From assembly GCF_003987655.1 (NCBI RefSeq), contig NZ_NGKC01000002.1, positions 1-64,000 on the forward strand: a stretch of DNA of 64,000 bases, in the 5' to 3' direction. Below the pieces are notes generated by a model. That model saw nothing but the letters and a program-made list of their open reading frames with translations. It was not told the origin of the DNA and made no database searches. The DNA is from Vagococcus acidifermentans (GTDB taxonomy: Bacteria > Bacillota > Bacilli > Lactobacillales > Vagococcaceae). Positions 27,158 through 35,601 of this stretch are shown one piece after another. How positions within the stretch are numbered: the stretch's first letter is position 1; every line of letters begins with the position of its first letter. A program made the position numbers and the translations under genes.

Positions 27158-28174
27158 GTGAGTATTTCGTTGGTTATCACGGTGGTACTGGTCCTCGGTG
27201 TCATTTTTGTAAACGGTTGGACAGACGCGCCAAATGCCATAGCGACAGCTATTTCAACGAGGGTTTTACGCCCTAAATTTGCCATTTGGATGGCAGTATT
27301 CATGAATTTTCTCGGTGCGTTGGTGATGACGCTTTTTAACGCGCAAGTCGCCGAAACAATCAGCAATATGGTCCGATTTGAAGGTGCCGGCAATTCCGCG
27401 CAAGTTGCTCTTTGCGCTTCGTTGTTTGCCATCGTCGTCTGGGCGACGGCTGCCTGGTATTTTGGGATTCCCACAAGCGAGAGCCACGCATTGATAGCCG
27501 GACTGACCGGTTCTGCCATGACGCTCGGCGGGCTGGATGCGGTAAATATGTCCGAATGGAGCAAAGTGTTAATTGGTCTTGTTTTATCGACAGTTTTTGG
27601 TTTTCTGGGCGGATACCTGGTAACCAAACTGGTTGAAATAATATTTAGAAATGTGGAACGGCGGAAAGCCAACAAGATGTTTACTGCAGGACAGGCATTT
27701 GGCGCTGCTGCGAATGCCTTTCTTCACGGTGCACAGGATGGTCAGAAGTTTATGGGTGTTTTCATGCTGGGCTTGTCCTACAATGGCATTGTGGAACGCA
27801 GTGCGTCCGGCAATTTTACTATCCCGATTTGGGTCATGATGGTGTGCTCCCTAGTCATGGGCTTCGGCACCTCTGTCGGCGGGATGCGCATTATCAAATC
27901 AGTCGGGATGGATATGGTGAAACTTGAAACATATCAAGGATTTTCAGCTGATTTAAGTGCGGCAATCTGTCTCTTGACAGCTTCCATGGCCGGTATCCCC
28001 GTTTCAACGACACATACAAAAACTACCGCCATCATGGGGGTCGGCGCAGCTAAGCGGATTTCCAGTGTCAACTGGCAAATTGTCAAAGAGATGATTCTCG
28101 CTTGGGTCTTGACTTTCCCGGGATGCGGCGCCATTGCCTATTTTATGGCAAAACTGTTTGTAGCAATATTTTAG
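27158..28174 (+). CDS. Inorganic phosphate transporter, Pit family
   Basis: A 338-residue low-affinity phosphate permease with about nine to ten membrane helices. The two internally repeated signatures are present: NGWTDAPNAIATAISTRVL near the start and GAAANAFLHGAQDGQKFMG in the second half, plus GIPTSESHALIAG and GIPVSTTHTKTTAIMG. GTG 27158 after AGGGTGGG is preferred; an in-frame ATG at 27113 falls in a TATGAT -10-like box. It is followed 12 bases later by its usual DUF47 partner. Confidence 0.93.
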   Translation: MSISLVITVVLVLGVIFVNGWTDAPNAIATAISTRVLRPKFAIWMAVFMNFLGALVMTLFNAQVAETISNMVRFEGAGNSAQVALCASLFAIVVWATAAWYFGIPTSESHALIAGLTGSAMTLGGLDAVNMSEWSKVLIGLVLSTVFGFLGGYLVTKLVEIIFRNVERRKANKMFTAGQAFGAAANAFLHGAQDGQKFMGVFMLGLSYNGIVERSASGNFTIPIWVMMVCSLVMGFGTSVGGMRIIKSVGMDMVKLETYQGFSADLSAAICLLTASMAGIPVSTTHTKTTAIMGVGAAKRISSVNWQIVKEMILAWVLTFPGCGAIAYFMAKLFVAIF

Positions 28175-28186
28175 GAGGAACAAGTA

Positions 28187-28810
28187 ATGGCTAGAAAAAA
28201 AGGATTCGACTATTTTGATGCGATGCTTGAGCTGGCAGTGATAACTGAAGAAGCCGCTCTGGCACTGAAAACCATCGTGATGAACTATGACTGGGAAACC
28301 GTCGGCCAACAAGCTGAGGAGATCCGCGGGCTGGAAAAAGCGGGCGATGAAAAAGTAGATGAAATCATGACAGAGTTGCACCGCTCCTTTATTACCCCTA
28401 TCGAACGAGAAGACATTGCGATGATTACCGACTGTATTGATGATGTACTGGACGGCATCAATGCCATTCCGTTTTTGCTGAAAAATTTTGTCGTGACGGC
28501 TATGCGTCCGAAAACAGAGGAAATGGTCCAGCATATTTATGAGGCGTCTCAGGGGTTGCGGGTAGTCGTAGAAGAATTTCCCAAGTTTAAAAATTCGAAA
28601 ACACTGGGGCAGATGATTGTAAAAGTCAATGATATCGAAGAGCAGGGCGACCATTTATACGGCTGCTTGATTCTTGATTTGTTTTCAAACGAAAAAGATG
28701 TGCTGGAAGTTGTAAAATGGAAAAACGTTTACGAGAAGCTCGAAAAAATCATCGACCAGTGCGAAACAACGGTGGATATGATCGCTGCCCTCGTCATTAA
28801 AAACAGTTAA
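28187..28810 (+). CDS. DUF47/PhoU-like Pit accessory protein
   Basis: A 207-residue helical protein of the DUF47 family, related to PhoU, found beside Pit transporters and thought to regulate phosphate transport. It shows the acidic metal-binding-type helices: IRGLEKAGDEKVDEIMTE and a second copy VNDIEEQGDHLYGCLI, and PIEREDIAMITDCIDDVLDGI. ATG 28187 follows TAGGAGGA. Confidence 0.9.
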   Translation: MARKKGFDYFDAMLELAVITEEAALALKTIVMNYDWETVGQQAEEIRGLEKAGDEKVDEIMTELHRSFITPIEREDIAMITDCIDDVLDGINAIPFLLKNFVVTAMRPKTEEMVQHIYEASQGLRVVVEEFPKFKNSKTLGQMIVKVNDIEEQGDHLYGCLILDLFSNEKDVLEVVKWKNVYEKLEKIIDQCETTVDMIAALVIKNS

Positions 28811-28815
28811 ATAAG

Positions 28816-28869
28816 CAAACAAATAGGGAAGGTTCTTGCGTGTGAGGCAGGAACCTTCCCTGTTTGTTT
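28816..28869. terminator. Bidirectional terminator between the Pit operon and the metal ATPase
   Basis: CAAACAAATAGGGAAGGTTC pairs with GAACCTTCCC-TGTTTGTTT with one small bulge, extended inside by TTGC/GCAG. It serves both convergent units. Confidence 0.88.
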
Positions 28870-28872
28870 ATG

Positions 28873-30813
28873 TTAAGCATAGGTAGATGAATGACGGGCT
28901 TTTTCGATTTCACTGTCTGTAGGCTGTGCTGATTCATGCTTTAAAGGGATATTTTTCAGCATCCTCAGACCATTGAGGATGACCAGAATGGTGCTGCCCT
29001 CGTGACCGATCACACCCAATGGCAAATTGATGATTTTGAAAAAGTTCGACAAAATCAGCAGGACGATAACCGACAGTGAGAAAACAATGTTTTGCGTAAT
29101 AATGCGTTTCAGTTTTAATGACAGCTGGTGGCTCATTTGGAGTTTATGCAAGTCATTTTTGATTAATACGACATCGGAAACGTCTATCGCAACATCTGTT
29201 CCTTGCCCCATAGCCACACCGATGGAGGCATTGGCAAGCGCAGGTGCGTCATTGATGCCGTCGCCGACCATCGCATTTGTCCCCAGTGTCTTTTTCTGTT
29301 CAAGGATGAATGCGGCCTTGTCTTCCGGCAAATGGCTGGCATGTACTTCGTCAACATCGAGTATCTTGGCGATGGCCAGAGCAGTTTTTTCATGGTCTCC
29401 GGTCAGCATCACCGTCTGGATGCCTTCTTGTTTAAAGTAGCGAATGGTGTCGACAGCTTCTTGCTTCGGCATGTCGAGCAGTGCAAAGTAAGCGGCAATG
29501 TCATCGTTTTTAGAAATGTAAACAACGGTTTTGCCTTCAGCCTGAAATCTTCGGGTATCCTCAGCAATTTTTTCGCTGAGCGGCTTATTCGTGACAAAAG
29601 ATTCTTTACCGATTTTCCAGATGGTCTCGCCTTCTGTTCCCTGCATCCCAAAACCTGAGATTTCTTCGACTATCAGTTGCTCAGGGCGTTTCATGCCGTG
29701 GGAATTGTATTTTGCCACTAGTGCCTGAGCTAGCGGGTGTGTGCTTGTTCCTTCGATGGCTGTCACAATATTTTGAGTGTGTGCGTCATCGAAACCGGGA
29801 ACGAACACATCGTCTGTGACGACCGGTTTTCCTTCTGTCAGTGTGCCGGTTTTATCAAAGTTGACCGCTTTTAAATCTGCCAGCGCCTCAAGAAAAATGC
29901 CGCCTTTAAACAGCACCTGATTGCGCGCCCCGTTTGAAATAGCTGCCAGTGTTGCCGGCGTTGCCGAAGCGACCAGCGCACACGGCGAGGCCACCACTAA
30001 AAGGACCATGCCGCGGTAAAAGCTTTCGTTCCACGTCCAGTTCAAAAAGAAGTAAGGAATGAAAATCATCAGCGGTACAGCAACAAGCACCACTTTCACA
30101 TACTTGTTTTCAAAATCTTTCAGGAAGCTGGCCGTTTTTGACGGCGTGTTCTGTGCTTCATTGACCAGACGGATAATCTTACTGAAAAGGGTGTCCTTTG
30201 CTTCTTTTGTAACGGTCATTGTAAAGGAGTTGCCAAGATTATTGGTACTGGCAAACAGATTGTCAGCCGTTGTTTTTTCGACTGGCAATGACTCGCCGGT
30301 AATCGCCGCTTCATTTAAAGTGGCGTATTGGTCCAGCAGTGTGCCGTCAATCGGCACGTTCGCGCCTTTAGGAACCAGCAGTTTGTCGCCGATTTTTAAT
30401 GATTCCACCGGCACTTCTTTTGTTTGACCGTTGTCAAGCATCAGTTGTGCTGTTTCCGGCTGGATTTCCATCAAGCTCTCGATTTCTTTTTTACTTTTAC
30501 TCGTAGTGTACTCTTCCAGGGCACCGCTGGTTGAGAAAATAAACGTCAGCATGATTCCTTCAAAGTAGTATTGAATCGTACAAGCCCCGATTGCTGCCAG
30601 CGCCATCAGCAGGTCCACATTCAAATGCTTATTCTCAATGGTATCGATAATTCCTTCTTTTGTTTGTTGATAGCCGCCGATAATCATACCGATGATATAG
30701 ATCGCAGGATAATACGCAAAGCCGCTTTTCTCTAGAATCAGCCCGCCCACCATCATAACACCACAAGTGATTGCTGCTAACATTACTTTTTGTTGTTTAA
30801 TAAATGTCATCAT
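28873..30813 (-). CDS. P1B-4 type heavy-metal ATPase (PfeT/ZosA-like)
   Basis: A 646-residue metal-exporting P-type ATPase. The membrane metal site reads ASPCALVAS (SPC), the phosphorylation motif is DKTGTLTEG, the phosphatase motif TGES, the hinge GDGINDAP, and the last helix carries GHEGST. SPC together with HEGxT marks subgroup P1B-4, whose members export Fe(II), Co(II) or related ions. No N-terminal metal-binding domain is present. Its upstream region holds PerR- and Fur-like boxes, matching Bacillus pfeT, so Fe(II) efflux is the best guess. ATG 30813 follows AGGAGG (30823-30828); the upstream ATG at 30831 lies before that site. Confidence 0.88.
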   Translation of the reverse strand: MMTFIKQQKVMLAAITCGVMMVGGLILEKSGFAYYPAIYIIGMIIGGYQQTKEGIIDTIENKHLNVDLLMALAAIGACTIQYYFEGIMLTFIFSTSGALEEYTTSKSKKEIESLMEIQPETAQLMLDNGQTKEVPVESLKIGDKLLVPKGANVPIDGTLLDQYATLNEAAITGESLPVEKTTADNLFASTNNLGNSFTMTVTKEAKDTLFSKIIRLVNEAQNTPSKTASFLKDFENKYVKVVLVAVPLMIFIPYFFLNWTWNESFYRGMVLLVVASPCALVASATPATLAAISNGARNQVLFKGGIFLEALADLKAVNFDKTGTLTEGKPVVTDDVFVPGFDDAHTQNIVTAIEGTSTHPLAQALVAKYNSHGMKRPEQLIVEEISGFGMQGTEGETIWKIGKESFVTNKPLSEKIAEDTRRFQAEGKTVVYISKNDDIAAYFALLDMPKQEAVDTIRYFKQEGIQTVMLTGDHEKTALAIAKILDVDEVHASHLPEDKAAFILEQKKTLGTNAMVGDGINDAPALANASIGVAMGQGTDVAIDVSDVVLIKNDLHKLQMSHQLSLKLKRIITQNIVFSLSVIVLLILSNFFKIINLPLGVIGHEGSTILVILNGLRMLKNIPLKHESAQPTDSEIEKARHSSTYA

Positions 30814-30859
30814 AGTTCCCAACCTCCTCATAATGCATTATAGCATAAAATGTTACAGA

Positions 30860-30917
30860 TTAGAATAATTATAATCTAAACGATAATGATAGTTGTTATC
30901 AATGATAATTATTCTAA
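30860..30917 (-). promoter_or_regulatory. PerR/Fur-like operator cluster upstream of the metal ATPase
   Basis: TTAGAATAATTATAA (30860-30874) differs from the PerR consensus TTATAATNATTATAA at one position. TGATAATTATTCTAA (30903-30917) is its near copy in inverted orientation. Between them GATAATGATAGTTGTTATC (30882-30900) resembles a 19-bp Fur box. The arms TTAGAATAATTAT and ATAATTATTCTAA form a 13-bp perfect inverted repeat. Regulation of Fe(II) efflux by PerR/Fur follows from the known Bacillus case; the sites here are read by eye. Confidence 0.7.
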
Positions 30918-30932
30918 TTAAGAAGGCCGCGG

Positions 30933-30960
30933 GCAAAAAAAAAAGAGCAGTTATGCTCTT
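30933..30960 (-). terminator. Terminator of uppP
   Basis: AAGAGC/GCTCTT stem around the loop, with ten A on the + strand giving a minus-strand T-tract. The stem overlaps the uppP stop codon. Confidence 0.88.
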
Positions 30961-31792
30961 AATTTGTGATTACCCAATAGCCGATTAAAATGGCTCCCAA
31001 AATGATTCGGTACCAGCCGAATACTTTGAAGTCATGGGATTTGATGTAAGACATCAGGAATTTAATGACTACGATTGATACGAAGAATGCAACTAGACAG
31101 CCAATCAGCAGCAGCACGATTTCAGTCTGCCCAAAAGAATTGCCGTCTCTGATAAATTTGAATACTTTCAATCCGCTGGCACCGAACATCACAGGGATGC
31201 CAAGGAAAAATGTAAATTCAGCTGCGACAAAGCGGGAACAGCCGATTATAATCGCACCGATGATGGTTGCGCCGGAGCGTGACGTCCCCGGCATCAAAGA
31301 CAAGACTTGGAACAGCCCGATAATCAACGCCGTTTGATAGGTCAACTCATTTAAGGTGCTGATTTTCGGTGTTTTGCCTTTGTTGTGGTTTTCAACAATG
31401 ATAAAGAGAACACCGAACAAAATCAGCATAATCGCAACGGGGATGAACTTATGAAAATGTTCTTCCAGAAAGTCGTCGAACGGCAGGCCAATCACAATCG
31501 CCGGAATACAGGCAACCACGACTTTGAACCAGAGCGACCAGGTTTCGTTTTTCTCAAGCGCCGTCTTGGAGAGCGCAAAGGGATTTAATTTACGGAAATA
31601 AATGACAACAACAGCCATGATGGCACCCAGCTGGATGACAACGTTGAACATTTCTTTAAACGCATCACTGGCGCTCAGCTGAATGAATTCATCGACTAAA
31701 ATCAAGTGGCCCGTACTGCTGATCGGCAGCCATTCCGTGATTCCTTCTACAATGCCTAAAAAGATAACTTTTAATATATTGATAATATCCAT
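30959..31792 (-). CDS. uppP: Undecaprenyl-diphosphate phosphatase (BacA family)
   Basis: A 277-residue integral membrane phosphatase that recycles the undecaprenyl pyrophosphate carrier of cell-wall synthesis; extra activity gives bacitracin resistance. The two BacA motifs are intact: [16 protein letters not shown] with the catalytic glutamate, and [10 protein letters not shown]. About eight membrane helices. It is monocistronic; no LiaR site was recognised upstream. Confidence 0.95.
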   Translation of the reverse strand: MDIINILKVIFLGIVEGITEWLPISSTGHLILVDEFIQLSASDAFKEMFNVVIQLGAIMAVVVIYFRKLNPFALSKTALEKNETWSLWFKVVVACIPAIVIGLPFDDFLEEHFHKFIPVAIMLILFGVLFIIVENHNKGKTPKISTLNELTYQTALIIGLFQVLSLMPGTSRSGATIIGAIIIGCSRFVAAEFTFFLGIPVMFGASGLKVFKFIRDGNSFGQTEIVLLLIGCLVAFFVSIVVIKFLMSYIKSHDFKVFGWYRIILGAILIGYWVITN

Positions 31793-31967
31793 TGTTCAAT
31801 CCTTTCCTTTGTTTGATAGAAATAATCGGATATGACTAGTATACATGAAAAGTCAGTTTTTCCAACAAAATATTAAATTCTTATAATATAATTTGTATAT
31901 CCCCCTTTTCCTTTTTTTGTGGTAGTATTATAGACATGTATAGAAACTAAGGTTGGGAGAGAGTGCA

Positions 31968-32468
31968 ATGTTTGGTTTTTTGAAAAAGAAAAAAGAAGCG
32001 AAAGTTTTCAATAATAATCTGTATGCAGTCGCAACGGGTGAGATTATACCGATTGACAAAGTCAGCGACCCGGTATTTTCTCAAAAAATGATGGGAGATG
32101 GTTTTGCCGTCATTCCGACATCCGGCGACATTCACGCGCCTGTATCCGGGAAAGTATTGAGTATTTTTCCGACGAAACATGCGCTGGGACTGAAAATGGA
32201 CAACGGACTGGAAGTGCTGCTGCACATGGGTGTGGATACAGTGGAGCTGAACGGGGCGCCGTTCAACATTTTAGTCAGCGAAGGGGACACCATCAGCGCT
32301 GAAACAGTTGTTGCCAAGGTTGATTTGGACGCACTGAAAGCATCTGATAAACACAATGACATGATTGTCGTCATTACCAATATGGATGCATTAGCCGAGT
32401 ATACTCTGACAAAAACCGGCGTAGTAGCTGCCGGCGAAGTTGTCGGGCAGGCAACGGCCAAAGCATAA
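31968..32468 (+). CDS. PTS glucose-type EIIA component (Crr-like)
   Basis: A 166-residue free-standing EIIA of the glucose family. H86 in EVLLHMGVDTVEL is the phosphorylated histidine and H71 (FPTKHALGL) its active-site partner; HAPVSGKV and SEGDTISAETVV also fit. It takes phosphate from HPr and passes it to EIIB domains lacking their own EIIA, and may regulate permeases. The substrate cannot be read. ATG 31968 follows GGGAGAG; a TATTAT at 31926-31931 may be its -10 box. Confidence 0.92.
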   Translation: MFGFLKKKKEAKVFNNNLYAVATGEIIPIDKVSDPVFSQKMMGDGFAVIPTSGDIHAPVSGKVLSIFPTKHALGLKMDNGLEVLLHMGVDTVELNGAPFNILVSEGDTISAETVVAKVDLDALKASDKHNDMIVVITNMDALAEYTLTKTGVVAAGEVVGQATAKA

Positions 32469-32470
32469 TG

Positions 32471-32515
32471 AATAAAACCTGTTAACATAAAATCGTGTGT
32501 TAACAGGTTTTATTG
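32471..32515. terminator. Bidirectional terminator between EIIA and MBL genes
   Basis: AATAAAACCTGTTAACA/TGTTAACAGGTTTTATT, a perfect 17-bp stem with an 11-base loop, between convergent genes. Confidence 0.9.
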
Positions 32516-32516
32516 T

Positions 32517-33131
32517 TTAATTAAAAAATGGATTGGTCCGTTTCTCTTTGCCGATGGTTGTCGGGTTGCGGTGTCCCGGATAGGCAATCATCTCTTCCGG
32601 CAATGTCAATAGTTGTGTGCGGACGCTGTTCAGTAGTGTTTGTGTGTCGCCAAATGGCAAATCTGTCCGCCCGATGCTGCCGGCGAACAAAGCATCACCG
32701 GTAATGACAAACTCATCGAAAACGAAACTGACGCCTCCCGGTGAATGCCCGGGCGTTGCCACAACCTTGAAGGTCATGCCGCCGAGTGTGTAGCTCTTTA
32801 ATTCAAATTCATATTCGGCCGGCTGGCAGATGATTTGTTTCGGTCCGTAGATGGACAAGTTCAGCTCCGGATTTTGCAGCCAATCCTGTTCATAAGGACT
32901 GACATACACAGGAATATCATACGTATTGCGAGCCTCTTCCAATGCACCGATGTGGTCGTGGTGCGTGTGTGTCAGCAAAATAGCGACGGGTTTCTTGCCA
33001 GTATCCGCCACCGCTTGTTTGATTAAATTAAATTCATCTCCCGGGTCAACAATCAGCAGGTGTTCGTCATTATAAATGAGGTAGCAATTTTCCTCAATCA
33101 CTCCTGTGACTATCTGTTTTACATAACTCAT
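32517..33131 (-). CDS. MBL-fold metallo-hydrolase (glyoxalase II-like)
   Basis: A 204-residue metallo-beta-lactamase-fold hydrolase of the YqgX/glyoxalase II-like group. The metal motif is LTHTHHDHIGA, with further ligands in TPGHSPGG, TGDALFAG and the final YPGHRN. It probably hydrolyses a thioester or similar substrate in the cytosol; the exact one is unknown. ATG 33131 is preferred over TTG 33137 because of the spacing from GGAGC at 33142-33146. Confidence 0.85.
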   Translation of the reverse strand: MSYVKQIVTGVIEENCYLIYNDEHLLIVDPGDEFNLIKQAVADTGKKPVAILLTHTHHDHIGALEEARNTYDIPVYVSPYEQDWLQNPELNLSIYGPKQIICQPAEYEFELKSYTLGGMTFKVVATPGHSPGGVSFVFDEFVITGDALFAGSIGRTDLPFGDTQTLLNSVRTQLLTLPEEMIAYPGHRNPTTIGKEKRTNPFFN

Positions 33132-33217
33132 GTGCAATCAGCTCCTTCTTACGTTTTATTATAGCTGATGCATACGACTTTGCAAAAAGAAAAAGTGCGG
33201 CATTCAGACTGAGTCGG

Positions 33218-33973
33218 CTAACTTGCGTAAAAAGTAATGATTTTCTGCAGTTTTTCTGTGGCACCTTTTCCGGCGCGGGAATCGTAGTAGTCCGTAAACT
33301 CTTCAGACGCCGCATACATTGCTGCGATACCTTGATGTTTTTCCGGCGAGTAATCTCCCCATGCTGCTGTCAGCCATTTTTTATGCAGCAAAAAGATGTT
33401 TTCAGCTTCTTCAGAAGGCAGCTGGCTGATATCTAAGGCTGCCAGCAGAGCCAACAGTTCGGCTTCAGTTTTTAAATGGTCTTGATAGGCTGCTTCTGTC
33501 ATGTTCAAAAATGCGGCATTGGCTTTGTCCGCCGCTTTGTCACCGTAGTCTGAGCGGATCTGCCGGCCGTAAGCTGCTTCGTTCTTTGCCACCATTTCTT
33601 GTTTGAAGGCATCAAATTTTTCTGTTTGCGTCATTGTAATCTCTCCTTTATGTGCGGCTATCGTTTTTTCTACCGTCTTTATCAGCCGATTCAGCCGATT
33701 GCGCTTGGCGACGAGTGCCGCGTGATGGCTTGCAAGCATAGTCAGCAAATCGGAGTCCGGCTGTGACAGTATTTGGCGAATTGTATCAAGAGGTACCTCC
33801 AATTCCCGGAAGAAAAGAATCTGCTGCAGCATATCTACTTCTTTTTCGCCATAAATGCGGTATCCTGATGAATTGACGGTCATTGGATGGAGCAGACCGA
33901 TCTGGTCATAATACCGCAATGTCCGGCTGGTGACACCTGCCAGTTCGGCCAGCTGTTTGACTGTATAGGTCAT
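33218..33973 (-). CDS. MerR family regulator with TipAS drug-binding domain
   Basis: A 251-residue regulator. The N-terminal MerR winged helix (YTVKQLAELAGVTSRTLRYYD) is followed by the dimerising coiled coil (about 75-115) and a C-terminal TipAS domain (about 130-250), which in TipA and its relatives binds thiopeptide or other antibiotics and triggers transcription. ATG 33973 follows AGGAGGAG; the frame is open further upstream through the promoter. The promoter has the 19-base spacer typical of MerR-type activation, so it is probably autoregulated. No neighbouring resistance gene is on the same transcript. Confidence 0.88.
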   Translation of the reverse strand: MTYTVKQLAELAGVTSRTLRYYDQIGLLHPMTVNSSGYRIYGEKEVDMLQQILFFRELEVPLDTIRQILSQPDSDLLTMLASHHAALVAKRNRLNRLIKTVEKTIAAHKGEITMTQTEKFDAFKQEMVAKNEAAYGRQIRSDYGDKAADKANAAFLNMTEAAYQDHLKTEAELLALLAALDISQLPSEEAENIFLLHKKWLTAAWGDYSPEKHQGIAAMYAASEEFTDYYDSRAGKGATEKLQKIITFYAS

Positions 33974-34004
33974 GTTTTTTCTCCTCCTTTTTACTGACAC
34001 CTTC

Positions 34005-34035
34005 ACTATAAAGGATGACGCAAGGTCAAGGTCAA
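34005..34035 (-). promoter_or_regulatory. MerR-type promoter with 19-bp spacer
   Basis: On the minus strand TTGACC (34035-34030) and TATAGT (34010-34005) are 19 bases apart, the over-long spacer bent by activated MerR regulators. A direct repeat TTGACCTTGACC lies at the -35 region. Confidence 0.6.
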
Positions 34036-34090
34036 GCGGGCAAATCAAATTTATGCCGTCTTTTTTTGTGTGTATATTATCATATCAAAA

Positions 34091-34114
34091 AAAACTCACT
34101 AAAAGTGAGTTTTA
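34091..34114 (-). terminator. Terminator of the 60-residue gene
   Basis: ACTCACT/AGTGAGT stem with eight A on the + strand giving a minus-strand T-tract. Confidence 0.75.
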
Positions 34115-34294
34115 TTGCGCACGGCTCAATGGGACGATTCGTTTCAATTCAATTTCTCTTGCAGCAATCAGTTGCTTCAATTCCTGCAAGTCATTCAGAG
34201 TGCATCTGTTGCTGATGAACTGGCGGGAACGGTAACGGTCGCTCCGGTACTTGTCAGAACAGCGGGCTTCCAAATCTTGATAGTTTTCAGTCAT
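34112..34294 (-). CDS. Small uncharacterised protein (60 residues)
   Basis: Not recognised. A short, charged protein with an arginine/serine-rich stretch (KYRSDRYRSRQF) and a predicted helix near its end (LNDLQELKQLIAAREIELKRI). It has a proper AAGGAG ribosome binding site 8 bases before ATG 34294 and a terminator directly after its stop, so it is probably a real gene. It is monocistronic. Confidence 0.55.
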   Translation of the reverse strand: MTENYQDLEARCSDKYRSDRYRSRQFISNRCTLNDLQELKQLIAAREIELKRIVPLSRAQ

Positions 34295-34547
34295 AAGTAT
34301 GACTCCTTCGTATTTGATTTTCGAAAGACATAAATCTAATGATCACTATTCTTTCGTAAAAATAGTTTACACTAATAGACATCCGGAACGCTAATTATTT
34401 GATAGCGAGCAGCGGATTTTTTATAAAAAACACCGTTTATTAAACAAGCGGTTGCTTGATCAGCTTTTTAATCATTGACAGAGTATTGTATTTGCCGTGT
34501 CAGTCTGCTATATTAAATTGACATAAAAAGGCAAAGGAAGGCAGGCA

Positions 34548-35003
34548 GTGACTCAAAAAACAGATAAGTTTTGGCAGGAATTTTTGGTGGAAACTAACCG
34601 CCAAAGTGATACAGTGTACTACGAAGCATTTTATTTCGGCAGTAACGAACAATCTGCTAACGAATTGCTCGAACTGGTTTTAAAAGGTCGGAAAAAGGCC
34701 ACCGCTTCCAGTGTACAAGCATATGCGCTCGCAAACGAACCGTTTCCGGAAATAGGGGAGTTGTCCATCGTGACTGACTGGCAGGGGAACCCGTATTGTG
34801 TGATTCAAACCACCAATGTAACCAGAATGGCATTTAAAGACATGACCTATGACATGTGCAAACGAGAAGGGGAAGACAAAAATCTGGCGTCGTGGCAAAA
34901 AAACCATATATCTTTTTTTAAAGATGAAGGCAGTCGGGTCGGATACGAGTTTTCATGGGATATGGAGATTATATTTGAGGATTTCGAAGTGATTTATCAA
35001 TAA
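34548..35003 (+). CDS. ASCH domain protein
   Basis: A 151-residue ASCH-domain protein. The fold's RNA-binding-type groove residues lie around LVLKGRKKATASS and GELSIVTDWQGNPYCVIQTT, with a late EGEDKNLASWQKNHISFF typical of the bacterial group. ASCH proteins are related to PUA folds and some act as nucleoside amidohydrolases or RNA-binding factors; the activity here is not known. GTG 34548 follows AAGGAAGG. Confidence 0.8.
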   Translation: MTQKTDKFWQEFLVETNRQSDTVYYEAFYFGSNEQSANELLELVLKGRKKATASSVQAYALANEPFPEIGELSIVTDWQGNPYCVIQTTNVTRMAFKDMTYDMCKREGEDKNLASWQKNHISFFKDEGSRVGYEFSWDMEIIFEDFEVIYQ

Positions 35004-35017
35004 TTGAAGAAACATAC

Positions 35018-35060
35018 AAAAAAGTAGTGTTTGCCGTTGACGGCCGACACTACTTTTTTT
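35018..35060 (+). terminator. Terminator of the ASCH gene
   Basis: AAAAAAGTAGTGT/ACACTACTTTTTT stem followed by T residues. Confidence 0.85.
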
Positions 35061-35074
35061 TTGCAATAAAAAAA

Positions 35075-35148
35075 TCGGGAAGACAGGATTTGAACCTGCG
35101 ACCTCTTAGTCCCGAACCAAGCGCTCTACCAAGCTGAGCCACTTCCCG
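35075..35148 (-). tRNA. tRNA-Pro (anticodon CGG)
   Basis: A 74-base cloverleaf on the minus strand. The acceptor stem CGGGAAG pairs with CTTCCCG, the anticodon stem-loop is CTTGG-TTCGGGA-CTAAG with anticodon CGG (35112-35114), and the T-loop reads GGTTCAAATCC. The discriminator base is A. The 3' CCA is not encoded; a T run follows directly. It decodes CCG proline codons and stands alone rather than in a tRNA cluster. Confidence 0.95.
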
Positions 35149-35279
35149 ATATCTATATTATAGCACAAAAAGATAAAATTGCACTCAAAATTTATCAAAA
35201 AACATGTTTAGATGACGAAAGAAAATCTGAAATATACACTTATGCTTTCATTAGGCGATTACCTTTTAAAAAAAAAACG

Positions 35280-35304
35280 AAAAAAGACTCCGAAGAGTCA
35301 GTCA
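35280..35304 (-). terminator. Terminator of the 83-residue membrane gene
   Basis: GACTC-TTCG-GAGTC on the minus strand, a stable UUCG tetraloop, followed by six T then further T-rich sequence. Confidence 0.85.
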
Positions 35305-35313
35305 ACCGCCAGA

Positions 35314-35565
35314 TCAGTTTTCCTTATATATGTTCAAGCCTTGTCTTAAACTGAGATAAAAAGAAATGATAGTGATAATTGTCATCGGTACAGAGTTTAT
35401 CAAGCGTCTGCCGGTGTAGCTGCTGTCGAAGTAGAAGTCGTTTTTATCTGGAAAAATCAGATAGCCGATGGCATCCCAAATGATTTGGAGATTGATTAAG
35501 CAGACGACAAAAGAAATGATGGCAAGAATCAACCAGAACACAACGACAAAATTTGTTTTTTTCAT
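35314..35565 (-). CDS. Small two-helix membrane protein
   Basis: Not recognised. 83 residues with a hydrophobic helix at about 5-28 and a second at about 57-74, joined by an acidic loop (FPDKNDFYFDSS). GGGAGGT eight bases before ATG 35565 and a UUCG terminator after the stop argue that it is a real gene. Function unknown. Confidence 0.6.
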   Translation of the reverse strand: MKKTNFVVVFWLILAIISFVVCLINLQIIWDAIGYLIFPDKNDFYFDSSYTGRRLINSVPMTIITIISFYLSLRQGLNIYKEN

Positions 35566-35601
35566 GTTGCATACCTCCCTGATGTTGGTGTTAGGTGCAT
35601 T

